Assembly (NCBI GenBank): GCA_905182105.1
Contig: CAJJAR010000004.1
Span: 28,996-92,995, forward strand
DNA length: 64,000 nucleotides
Reading direction: 5' to 3'
From: an uncultured Paracoccaceae bacterium
Lineage (GTDB): Bacteria > Pseudomonadota > Alphaproteobacteria > Rhodobacterales > Rhodobacteraceae
The translations under genes and the position numbers were made by a program. Below are positions 62,705 to 64,000 of this stretch, piece by piece (position 1 is the stretch's first letter; each line of letters begins with the position of its first letter). The notes below the pieces were generated by a model. That model was given only the letters and a program-made list of their open reading frames with translations. It was not told the DNA's origin and ran no database searches.

Positions 62705-63109
62705 ATGTCTTTTGCCACTGCATTCCTGAAGCAAAGCGCATCAGCAACTGTTGAACAGAGGATTGCAATGCAAATTGAGATGTTATTGCAATCCATCTCT
62801 CCGGAACGGTTGGCCGGGTCCGCGCTATCGCATGTAAAGGCCTCAAATCTCTGCTTTGGATTACCTATGAACTGGGCTGTGGCTGGCGGCGCGCGCGACA
62901 CAATGATCCGACAGGAGTTGCAACAGCGCCTTAAGAGATTTGAACCGCGTATTAACTTGCTGAGCGAGATCGAAATCCAGTCCGATGAACAGAACAACTC
63001 TATTTCGTTCTATATTGTAGCAACTGTAGCAACTGAGAGCGGCAGCAAAAAAATTGCCTTTGAAAAGACTATTTCGCGGATGGATCACAATGTCCGGCAA
63101 GGGTCATAG
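62705..63109 (+). CDS. tssE: Type VI secretion baseplate protein TssE (gp25-like)
   Basis: 134 aa, 1 bp after the second tssC-like gene. It is a gp25/lysozyme-like baseplate protein: helical N-terminus, VKASNLCFGLPMNWAVAGGA in place of the usual SVLNYGLPD region, IRQELQQRLKRFEPRINLL, and a C-terminal beta hairpin (NNSISFYIVATVATESG). TssE links the sheath to the baseplate wedge. The ERFEPRL-type motif is present as KRFEPRINL. Confidence 0.88.
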   Translation: MSFATAFLKQSASATVEQRIAMQIEMLLQSISPERLAGSALSHVKASNLCFGLPMNWAVAGGARDTMIRQELQQRLKRFEPRINLLSEIEIQSDEQNNSISFYIVATVATESGSKKIAFEKTISRMDHNVRQGS

Positions 63110-63111
63110 TA

Positions 63112-64000
63112 ATGGATGATATCCTACAATATTACGAGACAGAGTTGGACTACATGCGTCGAGCTTTTTCGGAATTTGAGACAACTCACCCTCAAAAAGC
63201 TCGTGCACTGAAGATAAAAGCAGGCCAAAGTGGCGATCCCGATTTGCAGCGCTTGAGTGATTCACTCGCACTCGTTTCGGCTCGGTTGTCCAAACGGCTA
63301 GATGATACATTGCCAGAATTTGCGCTTGATCTGGCGCGGATGATTGCTCCCACGTTTTTGCTTGGCGCACCCGCCTATTGCCCTGTGCAAATGGACACAG
63401 AAAAGGCCAGCCTGACGGAGCCCTTATTTATAGATGCGGGTACTACGCTGGATATTGAAGCGAAAGGCGATCGTCCTGCATGTAGGTTCTCCGTGGCACG
63501 ATCCACGCGATTGGCACCCATAAAGGTAACTGGTGTGCAGCTTGAGCGGGCGCCACTCTCGTTTGAGTTGCCGAATGAATTGCATAACTGCGAGGCTGCG
63601 ATCCGAGTTACGCTAACTACATTTGATGACAGTCTGCCGATTTCAGACTTTTTGAGCGGTGGACTTGAACTTTATGTTTCAGCCACTGGTGGGCGCAAAA
63701 CGCGACTGATTGACGTACTCAGCGGCAATCTTCTTGGTATTGGCTTTGCACCAGTTGGCGTTAAGGCGACGCACATGATGGATCGCAATAACTTTGGCAT
63801 CAAGCTGATTGCTGACAGAGACATGTTTTTGCCTGCGGCACCAACCGAAATGCCGGGGTTGACTAGGCTGCGAGATTTCCTGTGTTACCCTGATAAGGCG
63901 GCATTTTTTACCCTTAACAACTTAGAACATCTTTGTGCAGGGGTGGGGCCGGGACCTGCCGAGTTACGGTTTTTCTTGAATAATGATGGTGCGCGAAAAC
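63112..64000 (+). CDS. tssF: Type VI secretion baseplate protein TssF (partial, runs off right edge)
   Basis: The frame from the ATG at 63112 is open to the window end (296 codons). The N-terminus MDDILQYYETELDYMRRAF, then FSEFETTHPQKARAL and LARMIAPTFLLGAPA, is typical of TssF (VasA), a ~600-aa baseplate wedge protein. It starts 2 bp after the tssE stop. Downstream tssG and the membrane-complex genes would be expected beyond the window. Confidence 0.92.
   Translation, partial: MDDILQYYETELDYMRRAFSEFETTHPQKARALKIKAGQSGDPDLQRLSDSLALVSARLSKRLDDTLPEFALDLARMIAPTFLLGAPAYCPVQMDTEKASLTEPLFIDAGTTLDIEAKGDRPACRFSVARSTRLAPIKVTGVQLERAPLSFELPNELHNCEAAIRVTLTTFDDSLPISDFLSGGLELYVSATGGRKTRLIDVLSGNLLGIGFAPVGVKATHMMDRNNFGIKLIADRDMFLPAAPTEMPGLTRLRDFLCYPDKAAFFTLNNLEHLCAGVGPGPAELRFFLNNDGARK

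Overview
The window is a stretch of a Rhodobacteraceae (Roseobacter-group) genome. The evidence is gene content: a DHPS/sulfolactate operon with comDE and hpsN, three-component TRAP transporters, myo-inositol genes beside a FrcABC-type ABC transporter, a FeS-type bacterial photolyase, and strong AGGAG/GGGAG ribosome sites with frequent GTG and TTG starts. Base composition is moderate. Almost all of it is accessory catabolism of compatible solutes, inositol, sulfonates and alcohols; the right end is a type VI secretion locus.

Layout. 1-3.2 kb: tail of an aldehyde dehydrogenase, a YaeQ protein, a DUF2805-photolyase pair and a small hypothetical gene. 3.2-17.7 kb: a myo-inositol regulon. It holds an ABC transporter with iolB on the minus strand, a LacI regulator, three Gfo/Idh/MocA dehydrogenases, iolE, iolD, iolC, a second IolB-like gene and an IolJ-type aldolase. 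An identical 16-bp operator, TTGCAACCGGTTGCAA, lies at both divergent promoters. A decayed MATE exporter follows iolB directly. IolA (malonic semialdehyde dehydrogenase) is not here.

17.8-27.6 kb: a minus-strand 2,3-dihydroxypropane-1-sulfonate (DHPS) operon (small membrane protein, TRAP P-Q-M, HpsN, SDR, Zn-ADH, ComD, ComE, sulfolactate-oxidising FMN enzyme) with a divergent LacI regulator. It should carry DHPS through sulfolactate and sulfopyruvate to sulfoacetaldehyde; Xsc is not in the window. 27.8-32.3 kb: flavin reductase, aldo/keto reductase and SsuD-like monooxygenase in the arrangement of the sulfoquinovose monooxygenase (sulfo-SMO) pathway. A GntR regulator and a Gfo/Idh/MocA protein, possibly an NAD-dependent sulfoquinovosidase, diverge from them. 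Two neighbouring loci would thus serve the linked sulfonates SQ and DHPS.

32.5-52.3 kb: kynA; xylA with a LacI regulator and tandem operators; a GMC oxidoreductase/ALDH/GNAT/SDR operon divergent from a second TRAP system with an IclR regulator; glutathione-dependent formaldehyde dehydrogenase; an IorAB molybdenum hydroxylase; and a translationally coupled trio (diaminopropionate ammonia-lyase-like, M24 peptidase, Asp/Glu racemase) of unknown substrate. A broken LprI-like gene closes the section.

52.4-64 kb: a tRNA-Gly(TCC), a decayed IS3 orfA and a type VI secretion locus: vgrG, a small hypothetical gene and PAAR, then tssA, hcp, tssB, two tandem tssC-like genes, tssE and a tssF that runs off the edge. 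A diverged 61-bp repeat occurs upstream of both vgrG and tssA. The tRNA, the IS remnant and AT-rich decayed gaps suggest an island boundary.
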